Source: Klebsiella pneumoniae
GTDB lineage: Bacteria > Pseudomonadota > Gammaproteobacteria > Pseudomonadales > Pseudohongiellaceae
Direction: 5' to 3'
Assembly: GCA_945869725.1 (NCBI GenBank)
Contig: CAMBPO010000005.1
Coordinates: forward strand, 1-64,000
DNA length: 64,000 nucleotides
Shown here: positions 1 through 8,975 of the stretch, in pieces
How positions within the stretch are numbered: the stretch's first letter is position 1
Layout of the letters: each line of letters opens with the position of its first letter
Notes under the pieces: model-generated
Database searches by the model: none
Seen by the model: only the letters and a program-made list of their open reading frames with translations
Told to the model about the DNA's origin: nothing
Program-made: the position numbers and the translations under genes

Positions 1-150
1 AATCTGGTCGAATGCGCGCATCTCACCACCCCAGGTCTCAGCACATACACGCGTCAGAGCCGCTGTCAGTGTGGTTTTGCCGTGGTCAACGTGACCAATA
101 GTGCCTACGTTGACGTGCGTCTTCTTACGTTCAAATTTACCCTTAGCCAT
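1..150 (-). CDS. tuf: Elongation factor Tu, N-terminal part (cut by window edge)
   Basis: The first 50 codons of EF-Tu, the GTPase that brings aminoacyl-tRNA to the ribosome, are read on the minus strand from an ATG at 150. The N-terminus [16 protein letters not shown] and the P-loop [10 protein letters not shown] are directly visible. The gene runs off the left edge. It lies downstream of tRNA-Tyr, tRNA-Gly and tRNA-Thr, which is the classical tufB operon arrangement, so it is probably cotranscribed with them. Identification is secure; which tuf copy it is cannot be told from the fragment. Confidence 0.98.
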   Translation of the reverse strand, partial: MAKGKFERKKTHVNVGTIGHVDHGKTTLTAALTRVCAETWGGEMRAFDQI

Positions 151-264
151 TGTGACCGCCTCTAATTTTCCAGCCGAGCTGCCTATATATTGCGACCGTT
201 GAAAAGCCGCGCCTCAGAATTAATCGACGCACATCTACCGCGCCGCAGTGAAAAAACAAAATAC

Positions 265-340
265 TGGTGCTCACAACCAGATTCGAACTGGTGACCTCTT
301 CATTACCAATGAAGTACTCTACCGACTGAGCTATGCGAGC
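265..340 (-). tRNA. tRNA-Thr (anticodon GGT)
   Basis: A 76-nt cloverleaf begins GCTCGCATAGCTCAGT and ends with an encoded CCA. The anticodon stem CTTCA/TGAAG encloses loop TTGGTAA, giving anticodon GGT. The T-arm contains GGTTCGAATC-type sequence. It is the tRNA nearest to tuf in the tRNA-Tyr/Gly/Thr cluster. Confidence 0.97.
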
Positions 341-394
341 AAACCGCTCCGCCTGTCTGAAACCACAGAACCCGTAAAATAAATCAGGATTATC

Positions 395-468
395 TGGAGC
401 GGGTAGCGGGAATCGAACCCGCGCAACCAGCTTGGAAGGCTGGGGTTCTACCGCTGAACTATACCCGC
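395..468 (-). tRNA. tRNA-Gly (anticodon TCC)
   Basis: A 74-nt tRNA starts GCGGGTATAGTTCAG and ends with an encoded CCA. The anticodon stem CCAGC/GCTGG encloses loop CTTCCAA, giving TCC. It lies between tRNA-Tyr and tRNA-Thr, as in the conserved gammaproteobacterial tufB operon. Confidence 0.97.
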
Positions 469-506
469 CTGCTGCCAGAACTCTATAGATATCAATTAAC
501 TCTTAA

Positions 507-590
507 TGGTGGAGGGGGGTGGATTCGAACCACCGAAGCTCGCGCGTCAGATTTACAGTCTGATCCCTTTAGCCACTCGGGAACCCCTCC
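507..590 (-). tRNA. tRNA-Tyr (anticodon GTA)
   Basis: An 84-nt class II tRNA with a long variable arm starts GGAGGGGTTCCCGAG and ends with an encoded CCA. The anticodon loop is CTGTAAA within stem CAGA/TCTG, giving GTA. It is the first gene of the tRNA-Tyr/Gly/Thr-tuf transcript; the leader lies in 591-653. Confidence 0.97.
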
Positions 591-653
591 ATTAAGAGCA
601 TTCCGGATACCATTTTCCGGGGTCTCTAAAGCAGAGGCGGCATTTTATGGGAA

Positions 654-1391
654 TTACTCTGCATGTGCAATCGTTTCGCATACATTTTCTGCAGCACTGA
701 ACTCAAGCATCAGAGTATCGACAATAATGTCGATTTCTTCTTTAAAATCATAATAATACTCACTTTTCAGCGCGACCAAGTAACGGCTAGTCAAACGCCC
801 CTCCTGCTCTACCATTACATCAATACCCTGATCAGCCAATGTGAGCTGGACATTTATTGCATTGGCACGATCACTGAACAAACCCAGTGAGATCGCATTT
901 TCTAGGGGGCCCGCTGGAATAATATAGGATTCTATAGGGACATCTGATAGCTCGATTGTCTCACGAATACCCTCGAGAGCAATTAAAGCGACATCGCGGC
1001 TTTCAAAGGCAGGAGTCTGTACCCTGAAAAAAGGATTATCCATATCCCGAAATTGAATCTCTTCGACACTGTACTCGAGCGCCAACCCATCAAGCGAATC
1101 GGAGAACTGTGTAACACCTTCAAACTGGCCAAACTCCAGGCAAAGTATACGCGCAGTCGGATCGAGTTCAGAGTTAGTGTCCACGGGGATATCGGCGGTC
1201 TCTGGGGCTTGCAGCATTTCAGCATGCCCAGATTTGAGCGACAAAGAACCAACCTCGCGCTTATGAACCAATGTAACAACCGGGTAATCTTCTCGTCGAC
1301 CACCTTCATTTGGGAGAATCAAAATTTGCCAAAGTGCCAACAAAAAATTTGAAGCCACTAATATCAGAACAATTCTTAAATATGCGCTCAT
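654..1391 (-). CDS. Membrane-anchored SPOR-like domain protein
   Basis: This 245-residue protein has one N-terminal hydrophobic helix (about residues 5-26), a low-conservation linker, and a C-terminal region (about 150-230). The pattern there (PAGPLENAISLGLF, DRANAINVQLTLADQGI) fits a SPOR fold, in which a regular residue spacing lets a small domain bind peptidoglycan stripped of stem peptides. It starts 26 bp after birA ends and precedes the tRNA-tuf cluster, the position where many gammaproteobacteria carry a SPOR protein. The SPOR assignment rests on pattern and position, so it is moderate. The coaX gene usually found between birA and this gene is absent. Confidence 0.6.
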   Translation of the reverse strand: MSAYLRIVLILVASNFLLALWQILILPNEGGRREDYPVVTLVHKREVGSLSLKSGHAEMLQAPETADIPVDTNSELDPTARILCLEFGQFEGVTQFSDSLDGLALEYSVEEIQFRDMDNPFFRVQTPAFESRDVALIALEGIRETIELSDVPIESYIIPAGPLENAISLGLFSDRANAINVQLTLADQGIDVMVEQEGRLTSRYLVALKSEYYYDFKEEIDIIVDTLMLEFSAAENVCETIAHAE

Positions 1392-1417
1392 ATGCGGTCG
1401 CCACGAGCAACTTAGGA

Positions 1418-2401
1418 TTAAAGGGGGCCCACCGGGCGAACGCTTGGCATAACCTCGCCACCAGATAGAACCTTTCGGCCCTCTGCCGTATCCAGCAGCA
1501 ATCGTCCTGACTCATCAACACCCGCACAAATCCCCACCTGCGAATACCTGGAGCTACTGACCTCTATATCAAGTCCGTGATAAGCGTCGGCGAACGCCCA
1601 CTCAGTGACAAACGACTTAAACCCGGATACCTCAAACTCACGAATCATCACAACAAGCTCGCTGACTAATACCGAAGCAATATGATTACGATCCTCAACA
1701 TTCCCGTTGACGGATCTTAAGTCACAAAAGGGCTGATCAATCACCCTTCCTGCAGAAATAGGCATGTACGTGTTCAGACCGATACCAATGACCAGCTTGC
1801 AAGGCCCTGAAACATCACCATTGACCTCCAGAAGTATACCAGCCAGTTTTTTCCCGTTAAACAACACATCATTAGGCCACTTAACCCGCATCCCCGCGTA
1901 GGAAAGTTTGTTCAGTGTTCGTAAAACTGCCAGCGCGCAAACCAGGCTTAGCCCTTCCAGCTCTCCAACCCCCCCCGTGAACGTCCAAAGCAACGATAAG
2001 TAGAGGTTATGACCGAATGGGCTCACCCATGCGCGCCCTCGCCGCCCTCTGCCTCTAGACTGATGCTCCGCCAGAACAAGATAGGATGAATAATGCGCAG
2101 AGGCCTTGTCCATAGCCTCGGAATTGGTAGATCCGATGGAAAAATGCACTTCAAAACCGGACAAGGCTTCAGAGATGCCTGGATACATTCTTGAAAGAAT
2201 TCGCTCTTTACTCAGGAGCTGAATGCCACCCGCTATTTGGTAACCCTTACCCGTCACAGCGTCAACGCTAACCCCAAGGTCGCGAATAGTTTTGATTTGC
2301 TTCCAGATCGCCGCTCGGCTGATGCCAAGCTTGGCACCCAAAATTTCACCAGAATGGAACGAACCATCCGACAAGAGCTCAATTAGCGGCACAACATTCA
2401 T
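1418..2401 (-). CDS. birA: Biotin-protein ligase / biotin operon repressor BirA
   Basis: This is a bifunctional enzyme that makes biotinyl-AMP, biotinylates the acetyl-CoA carboxylase carrier protein and represses biotin genes. Residues 1-60 form a winged helix-turn-helix (SGEILGAKLGISRAAIWKQI). The catalytic domain shows the adenylate-binding GRGRRGRAW motif at 117-125 and KWPNDV at about 174-179. The length of 327 residues is normal for the long, DNA-binding class. The SPOR-like gene follows after 26 bp and is probably cotranscribed. A candidate BirA operator lies far away, upstream of comF in this window. Confidence 0.95.
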   Translation of the reverse strand: MNVVPLIELLSDGSFHSGEILGAKLGISRAAIWKQIKTIRDLGVSVDAVTGKGYQIAGGIQLLSKERILSRMYPGISEALSGFEVHFSIGSTNSEAMDKASAHYSSYLVLAEHQSRGRGRRGRAWVSPFGHNLYLSLLWTFTGGVGELEGLSLVCALAVLRTLNKLSYAGMRVKWPNDVLFNGKKLAGILLEVNGDVSGPCKLVIGIGLNTYMPISAGRVIDQPFCDLRSVNGNVEDRNHIASVLVSELVVMIREFEVSGFKSFVTEWAFADAYHGLDIEVSSSRYSQVGICAGVDESGRLLLDTAEGRKVLSGGEVMPSVRPVGPL

Positions 2402-2442
2402 ACGATAATTCCTAAAGGATTCGCTCCAATCTTAAACCACGG

Positions 2443-4185
2443 CTATGGCTGATGCGCTTCTGCGATACGCATCCACGTGATAAACATTTCATCCCACACT
2501 TGATCCCCCCACAAAACCGTCTGCCCAGCGTCCGGGTTCATTGGGTTATAAGGTGAGTTATCGAATGCGCCTTCTGCAACAATCTCAGTCCCCGCCGGCA
2601 GGAAAACAGGATCTCTGAGACGGTAAACCATTTGCCAATTGTGCTGAAAATTCGGTATCGACAACAAATTTTCGTGGCTACCATCCGGATATCGAGCAGA
2701 GAAGCGAATATGTTTCCCCCTGAAATGCATATGAGGGGCGAAACTATACAAATAACTATCCTTTGCAACCAACGTACTGGCACTGACCGGAAACTCGCGA
2801 ACGCCCGGAGGAATTACGAAGTCCCCGTTCATCACGGCTGTTCTGACAAGTTCACGCTTAGGGGGAGTATCCCTGAAATAAAGCCCCAATCTGGACTTGT
2901 CCAAAAGCTCACGACCAACCGCAGTGTAATGAAACTGGATCATGAAACGCATATCACGCTTCAAAAGAATGCCTGTGTCCTTATCAAGAACAACATACTC
3001 TCTTCCGGGCGCATAACCACCAAAGTTGGTGCGACTCCCGCCGCCGCTGGCATTCTGGCGACGCTGACGAGAATCTTGCGTATAAAGAATTACATGATGC
3101 AAAGCAGCCTTATCACCCACATCAAATTCATAAGCAGATACCCAGCGATCTTCGGTTAACCCGATCTCCAATGGAACAAACACATATTCGAGAACACCTG
3201 TCGCCGGTATAGTTTGCTCGGGAAAATCAACTATCAGATCAGGCTCGCCAAGAGCCCACGGCGAAGCATCAGGAAGAATCTCACTGAGAGGATCAACCGC
3301 GTTTTCGTCGCGCGACGCACCACTATCAATCCATGCGATTAACAGGGACATCTCCGCATCAGTAATGTGATGAACATCGACGTAATTGGAAGCAAAGGCC
3401 GGATCAATCTGCCCCGGAGGCATTCTTCGCGTAAGCAGGGTTTCCCGGATCATCTTACTCCAGCCTTGAACCATTAAATGACTGTCCATCGCCCACGGCG
3501 CCATTCCGCCAGGCTTGTGACAACTAACGCAACGCTGAATCAGAATAGGTGCTACTTGTTTTTCGTAAGAAACTTCAACAGTCCTGAGAGATATCAGCTT
3601 ATCAAGATCCAATGGCGGACCTTCTGATGCAACAGGATTCTCGTTGAAGTTTTCATGTCTAAGGATAGAGTGAACAACATAATGAAGGTAAGACGTTACG
3701 CCGGGTAAATTCGCAGCTATCGCCTGATGCGCCGCACTATTACTGAAGAGCCCCACATCACCTCGATACAGAACCGCCAACTCCAAAGGATCGATAACAA
3801 GCACTTCGCCGACAGACCTGACTTTCAGCGCATCCGCAATCAACTGAGATTCATCAAGTAAAAAAGGAATCTCAGTGCCTAGGGTAGAGGACAGTTCTTT
3901 CAGGCTTTCCCTAGTCTCACCGGAATCAGCAACCAACACCATGAACTGCACAGGAGCGCCTTGGTATCTTCTTGATAGGGAAACAAATTCGGCCAAACCT
4001 GACTGCCCTGAATCGGAGTCTCTTTGGAATGCCAAAACAACAACAACGCGCTGATCTACAAATCGACTTAGCTGATAAAATCTGCCACTTTGGTCAATCA
4101 AGGCAAAATCTGGCACTGAACTGGCGAACAGTTCACCTGTGGATAATCCACACACACAAATAAGTATCGCCAACAGTTTTTTCAT
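2443..4185 (-). CDS. Redoxin-like / cytochrome c / PHM-type copper monooxygenase fusion
   Basis: This 580-residue exported protein has a signal peptide (about 1-22). Residues 25-170 look like a thioredoxin-fold redoxin, but no cysteine stands at the usual active-site position. Residues about 205-290 carry a c-type heme motif CVSCH at 219-223, with possible axial methionine in RRMPPG. Residues about 315-575 match type II copper, ascorbate-dependent monooxygenases. HH at 363-364 and H419 would hold one copper; HMH at 485-487 and M567 (in DEMF) would hold the other. This is the full six-ligand set of peptidylglycine alpha-hydroxylating monooxygenase and dopamine beta-hydroxylase. The fold and ligands are seen; the substrate is unknown. 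A PAL-like lyase lies 3.5 kb away at 7702-8892, which makes a PAM-like two-step reaction a reasonable hypothesis. The heme region may deliver electrons to copper. Confidence 0.82.
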   Translation of the reverse strand: MKKLLAILICVCGLSTGELFASSVPDFALIDQSGRFYQLSRFVDQRVVVVLAFQRDSDSGQSGLAEFVSLSRRYQGAPVQFMVLVADSGETRESLKELSSTLGTEIPFLLDESQLIADALKVRSVGEVLVIDPLELAVLYRGDVGLFSNSAAHQAIAANLPGVTSYLHYVVHSILRHENFNENPVASEGPPLDLDKLISLRTVEVSYEKQVAPILIQRCVSCHKPGGMAPWAMDSHLMVQGWSKMIRETLLTRRMPPGQIDPAFASNYVDVHHITDAEMSLLIAWIDSGASRDENAVDPLSEILPDASPWALGEPDLIVDFPEQTIPATGVLEYVFVPLEIGLTEDRWVSAYEFDVGDKAALHHVILYTQDSRQRRQNASGGGSRTNFGGYAPGREYVVLDKDTGILLKRDMRFMIQFHYTAVGRELLDKSRLGLYFRDTPPKRELVRTAVMNGDFVIPPGVREFPVSASTLVAKDSYLYSFAPHMHFRGKHIRFSARYPDGSHENLLSIPNFQHNWQMVYRLRDPVFLPAGTEIVAEGAFDNSPYNPMNPDAGQTVLWGDQVWDEMFITWMRIAEAHQP

Positions 4186-4358
4186 TTAGGGCACAAAGCC
4201 AACAAACCCGGACACCTAGTAACTTGAATTCCACAGATAATAGACAATCAAAAATTGGGACACACACGGACCTGCTTCAACTTTCCAATTATTTGTAACT
4301 CACGCTCGGCGGGGTGAGACTGCAGTAATTCCAGCCCCACCCCCTGAGATCTGATTAC

Positions 4359-6032
4359 CTATGCACCAGCTTTGGCTGCGGCCTGCTCTTTCTTAATTTT
4401 AGAAACCACCGACGCAGCTTCCAGCATGACCAGAACGCTTACCACCAGCACGATAAAGTCCAGCGCCACCAGTAGGTAATTCCCAGCATTGTAGAAAGCG
4501 AGCAATTGAATCATCCCTCCCAAAAATGAAGTGATGAGAATGAAAATCATCGGAATCATAGTGTAATAAGATGGCCGGCCCATCTTGATCAGCATTACAG
4601 TTATAACCAACAGCGTAAGACTGGCAAGAATCTGATTCGTCGCTCCGAATAATGGCCAGATTATCATTCCACCTGCGCCAGAGGAGCCGCCAGCGCCAAA
4701 CGCCGGCAGCAAACAGGCGGCAACCGCAACCAGCGTTGCAACTACACCAGAATTAAATAACTTAATGCCATAGATGTCGCCCCACTCCTGAATAATGTAA
4801 CGCTGCAAGCGAACACCCGAATCCATCGTAGTACCCGCGAACAAGGCCAGCATAGTAGCCAGCAGAACCTGGGCAAAGCCTTCAGACAGCCCCCATGCCG
4901 AGTTGACCAGCACGGCTCCGCCAGCAACGAAGGCCTGAGCGCCGCCGGCACCAAATTGATTATATAGTACGTGCCATTGCTCAGGACTTACCGCATAGGC
5001 GATAGAACAGACGATAACAATGGTTATCAGCGCAAGGGAGCCCTCACCTATTGCCCCTAGGTAGCCCACAAACCGGGCATCTGGCTCTTTATCCAGCTGC
5101 TTGGAACTGGTTCCTGAGGCCACGATGCCGTGGAATCCCGAGATTGCACCGCACGCAACTGTGATGAAAAGTAGTGGGAATATACTCGGTGTACCTGGTG
5201 CGGTTTGTGTATTAAACGCAGGAGCAGTGATGTCCGGCATGAACAAGAGGACTGCGCCGTATAGCAGTGCCAGACCAACTATCAACTGCATCCCATTAAT
5301 AAATTCCCTTGGCTGCAGTAGCATCCACACCGGCAGCATTGATGCTATAGCCGCGCAAATAAACAGAATGATTATCCAATTAGCTTCAGGTGTAAGCCCC
5401 ATAAAACTTGACGGAAGCTCCCACTCTATGAAAGTTCCCATCCAGATGGATATATACAAAACTATAACGCCGACCAAGGTCAGCAGCATGAGACTAAAAT
5501 TTCTACGCAGTAACTGACCTATTATCAGAGCCACTACTATTGCCATCCAGGCAGGAAACACCGAGCCCGGCGAAGCAACGAAACCGTCAGCGATGATGAT
5601 GCCAAAAACCGAATCCACCATTAACAACAACAGGAAATATGACTATAAGGAACAAAGATCGGGTTCTTTTCCCGATAACGCTCTCAGACAAAGCACCAAT
5701 TGACTTTCTTTTGTTACGGTTGCTCGCCCACAAGATACTCATATCGTGGATACCCGCAAAAAATATCGTGCCGAAGACCACCCATAAGAGAGCTGGAGCC
5801 CAACCCCAATATACCGCTACGCAGGGCCGACGATCGGAGCCGCGCCGGCTACAGAAGTGAAGTGATTCCCCCAGAGAACGTACTTGTTTGTTGGCACAAA
5901 GTCGGTTCCATCATTGAACTCATGCGCGGGAGTTCTGAAATCAGTATCCAGTTTGAAGATTTTTTCGGCGATAAACTTAGAGTATACGAAGCAGCCAAAA
6001 CAAAGGCCGGCGATATCAAACAAGACAATCAT
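4359..6032 (-). pseudogene. cstA: CstA-family carbon starvation carrier, two frameshifts
   Basis: Homology to CstA, a multi-pass inner membrane carrier linked to peptide and pyruvate uptake, runs over about 558 codons but in three pieces. The first piece, from an ATG at 6032, contains [16 protein letters not shown] and ends at an in-frame TAG near 5817. The second piece continues in another frame (WGWAPALLWVVFGTIFFAGI) to about 5640. The third returns to the first frame at LLLLMVDSVFGIII and runs to 4359. One lost base near 5820 and one gained base near 5635 would restore a single frame. The protein sequence stays well conserved through the shifted part, so the lesions are recent or are sequencing/assembly errors. 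It lies between the PHM-like gene and the HupE-like gene on the same strand. Confidence 0.8.
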
Positions 6033-6168
6033 TATCCCGGTCTTACAGTATTTTTCCGCTTTATTATTATCAAACAGCCCTACGGCAACGTTTTCAGCTC
6101 GGCAACATAACAATTTAACGACTGACAAAACAACGCGGGTTTTGGAACCCTGACGCCCCAAAGCCGAT

Positions 6169-7545
6169 CTACTTGGTGTCTTCAGAACCGCTTATGCGTT
6201 CATCCGAGATTCCTAAATATCTAGAGAAAAGCAAGTTCATCATCCAAAGCATGACGCAGGCCAGAACTAGCAAGGCAGACCATTGCAACACCCCTACCAG
6301 AAACTCAGAACCAAATGCAGGCAGCGAAATTTCATAAGCAGACAGATTAACCCAGCGCTCCTCCATCCAGTGCCACGCCCAGTGACCGACTATCGCGGAC
6401 AGCAGGATAACTCCTGCCCTCTCTGGCAGAGCGAATCTGAAAAGCAGATAAACTATCGGCACAGCGATCAGCACCACCAGAATTTGTCCAAGCTCAACTC
6501 CGAGGTTAAATGCCAGTAATGACATAACCAAGTGGGAACCTGCGAACTGCATGCTTTCAGTTAATAGGAAGGAAAAACCAAAACCATGGACCAGACCAAA
6601 AGCAAAAGTCATTATCCAGCGGTGCTGCTGCCTGACACCGATTATGTTCTCGCAGGCCATGTAGACAATAGACAACGCTATTAGTGTTTCGATCAACGAG
6701 GGAAACCAGATGCTTGAAGGAACCCAACCCAAGGCAGAAGCGATAAGCGTCAAAGAGTGAGCGATGGTAAACGAAGTAATGACAGGAATTAACGCTGAAA
6801 TGCGGCGCAAAGGAATCAGCAGACAAAACAGAAACAACAAATGATCCGCCCCCTCAAGAATGTGATTGAACCCTAGAATCACGAAGTTGAGTACAGCCTG
6901 GTACCAGCGGGGATCCATGTAGACCAGCCCTGGATTCCCAACAAAACTGAAAGTGCGCTCAGAGCCATCTGACAATATATACCTGAGTATTGTTGTCGTT
7001 TCGAGACCCAACCCCCCTAGCCTGGCATCAACTGAAAACCTCGACTCGGATGAATCGATGCTGTACGTCGCGTGAATGTCCAGAAAACCTTGTCTGTAGT
7101 AAAGATCCTGGGCGTCCGGAATTGGCGGGCTATAGATATTCGCCATAGCCGAATCATAATCCACAAATGATCTATCGGAGGGGAAGGCTATTCTGACAGC
7201 ATCAAGGCTCGGCGACTGTAAAAAGCGATCCCCCTCAAAAAGTTGTACGCCCGGAAGGATTTCACTATTTGCAGCGCTCTCCATGGCACCGGTGGCTTCA
7301 GAAAAAATTACGTAACCAATCTCACCTCTCAGAGGGAACTGAGCCTCTACGAGCGCGTCCATTGGCACACGCATCAGCAGATTCAAACGGCCATCATCGG
7401 CCTTGACAAAGGCTTGCACCGCAACTCTGGAAGGTATCTCATCTGCAACCAAAACCGCAGGGGAGGCAAGGCAAATCAGGGCAACCAGGACAAGTCGGAC
7501 ACGTGACCAATTTGCATTTAGTTGTCTTAAGTTATTACAAATCAA
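6169..7545 (-). CDS. HupE/UreJ_2-type membrane protein
   Basis: This 458-residue protein starts with a signal sequence (ending near VLVADEIP) and an extracytoplasmic domain of about 180 residues. About six membrane helices follow, with the HupE/UreJ_2 features [26 protein letters not shown] and [13 protein letters not shown]. Relatives near hydrogenase and urease genes are thought to move nickel or another metal; the many membrane histidines fit that, but the long-domain form found here has no proven substrate. The start is probably TTG at 7545, with GAGG about 9 nt upstream. It is divergent from the PAL-like gene (156 bp between starts). Metal supply to the nearby copper and zinc enzymes is an inference. 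Confidence 0.75.
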   Translation of the reverse strand: MICNNLRQLNANWSRVRLVLVALICLASPAVLVADEIPSRVAVQAFVKADDGRLNLLMRVPMDALVEAQFPLRGEIGYVIFSEATGAMESAANSEILPGVQLFEGDRFLQSPSLDAVRIAFPSDRSFVDYDSAMANIYSPPIPDAQDLYYRQGFLDIHATYSIDSSESRFSVDARLGGLGLETTTILRYILSDGSERTFSFVGNPGLVYMDPRWYQAVLNFVILGFNHILEGADHLLFLFCLLIPLRRISALIPVITSFTIAHSLTLIASALGWVPSSIWFPSLIETLIALSIVYMACENIIGVRQQHRWIMTFAFGLVHGFGFSFLLTESMQFAGSHLVMSLLAFNLGVELGQILVVLIAVPIVYLLFRFALPERAGVILLSAIVGHWAWHWMEERWVNLSAYEISLPAFGSEFLVGVLQWSALLVLACVMLWMMNLLFSRYLGISDERISGSEDTK

Positions 7546-7701
7546 TTTTTTAGCCTCAAGTTATTCAGCCACGATCACTATGCTGAGGATGGCTCTGGTC
7601 AAACCATAATTGCAATGAGTATACTGAGGGGGAGGGGCTGAGTATACGTCGGCTGCACTCGAAATCCATGCTCGAAATGTTGAAACCCCGGAGGGGATAA
7701 C

Positions 7702-8892
7702 ATGACAATAAAAACGAAAATAGCAGTGGGAGCAAGTCTAGCACTTGCAGTGGCTGCACTCACTGCCGGGCAATCCTTGCTGAAAGACCCGGTTGAAGCT
7801 CAATCTGGCACTATGGTCTCCGCTCCAAGCTTCGAAGTAGACCCTTTCTGGCCAAAGCCTTTGCCTAATCAGTGGATCATCGGTCGGGCTATTGGTGTAG
7901 AAGTCGACGCGCGTGATCACGTCTTCATAGTACATCGCGACCAAGAATCAATGTTTGGCGGGGCAACTGAAATAGGCCTGAAACTGGGGGTTAGCGAGTG
8001 CTGCACGCCTGCGCCTCCAATCCTCGAATTCGACCCGGCTGGCAACCTGGTTAACGCGTGGGGCGGCCCAGGCGAAGGCTTTACTTGGCCGGAATCCAAT
8101 CACGGAATCGCTATTGCCCCAAACGGCAACGTTTGGATAGGCGGCAATGGCACTGGTGACTCCCACGTCTTGGTCTTTACTGGCGACGGTCAGTTTGTAG
8201 CACAGCACGGGATACCGGGAAGCACCCCTGACAGTAACAGCACAACGTTCTTCGGCCAAGTTGCGGAACTTGCTATTGATGCAGCAAATAACGAGGTCTA
8301 CCTTGCCGATGGTTATCGCCACAAACGCGTAGCCGTGCTTGATCTGAATACCGGCGCATTCAAGCGCTACTGGGGAGCCTACGGCAACACGCCAGTGGAT
8401 GAGCGGGTAGATTACACTCCCGGAGCACCGCTTCCACAGCAGTTCCGTGGCCCGGTCCACTGCGCAATCCCGTCTAAAGATGGTTTTGTATATGTTTGCG
8501 ACCGAGGTTCCGACAGGATTCAGGTATTCCGCCCTGATGGTACATACGTCCGGGAAGTGGTCATTGCACCTGAAACATTAGCCCAGGGCTCGACTTGGGA
8601 TATTTCTTTCTCAAACGATGAAGAGCAAAAGTACATCTACCTCGCGGATGGTCAAAACTTCAAAGTTTACGTAATTGATCGTCAGTCCTTAGAAGTACTG
8701 GTTAGTTTTGGCGGTGGCGGACGACAGCCAGGACAGTTCTATGCTCCACACAGCATAGCAACAGACTCTCAGAACAACATCTATACAACGGAAACATATG
8801 AAGGCAAGCGTGTGCAAAAATTTGTGTACCAAGGCATGAAAGATATGCCACAGGGACATCAAGGCGTGCCTTGGCCAGCTGACAGGCTTTAA
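7702..8892 (+). CDS. Secreted NHL beta-propeller, PAL-like (peptidyl-alpha-hydroxyglycine lyase family)
   Basis: This 396-residue exported propeller has a signal peptide of about 33 residues ending near VEAQS, and a good ribosome site (GGAGG, 7 nt before ATG). It contains NHL-type repeats. Compared from memory with the rat PAL domain, the key residues line up: R79 in IVHRDQES (rat R533), H134 in NHGIAI (H585), Y205 in LADGYRHKR (Y654), H253 in GPVHCAI (H690), R268 in CDRGSDRIQVF (R706), H350 in APHSIA (H786). Spacings are 55, 71, 48, 15 and 82 residues against 52, 69, 36, 16 and 80. PAL cleaves peptidyl-alpha-hydroxyglycine to peptide amide and glyoxylate using zinc. The enzyme class is well supported; the substrate is not known. 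Confidence 0.8.
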   Translation: MTIKTKIAVGASLALAVAALTAGQSLLKDPVEAQSGTMVSAPSFEVDPFWPKPLPNQWIIGRAIGVEVDARDHVFIVHRDQESMFGGATEIGLKLGVSECCTPAPPILEFDPAGNLVNAWGGPGEGFTWPESNHGIAIAPNGNVWIGGNGTGDSHVLVFTGDGQFVAQHGIPGSTPDSNSTTFFGQVAELAIDAANNEVYLADGYRHKRVAVLDLNTGAFKRYWGAYGNTPVDERVDYTPGAPLPQQFRGPVHCAIPSKDGFVYVCDRGSDRIQVFRPDGTYVREVVIAPETLAQGSTWDISFSNDEEQKYIYLADGQNFKVYVIDRQSLEVLVSFGGGGRQPGQFYAPHSIATDSQNNIYTTETYEGKRVQKFVYQGMKDMPQGHQGVPWPADRL

Positions 8893-8924
8893 GCTTGCCA
8901 GCTTCATAAGTTGATTGTAATCGA

Positions 8925-8957
8925 GGCTGCTGCACCATCAGGTTCAGCAGCCTTTTT
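8925..8957 (+). terminator. Rho-independent terminator after PAL-like gene
   Basis: GGCTGCTG (8925-8932) pairs with CAGCAGCC (8945-8952) across a 12-nt loop and is followed by five T. It lies 32 bp past the PAL-like stop codon and 19 bp before the next start, so the two plus-strand genes may be only partly cotranscribed. Confidence 0.85.
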
Positions 8958-8975
8958 AATTTTGGAGATAACCTC

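Noticed and set aside
2443..4185. Dopamine beta-hydroxylase as the function of the copper monooxygenase
   Set aside because: There is no DOMON domain, and the nearby PAL-like lyase fits PHM chemistry better; the ligand pattern alone cannot separate the two.
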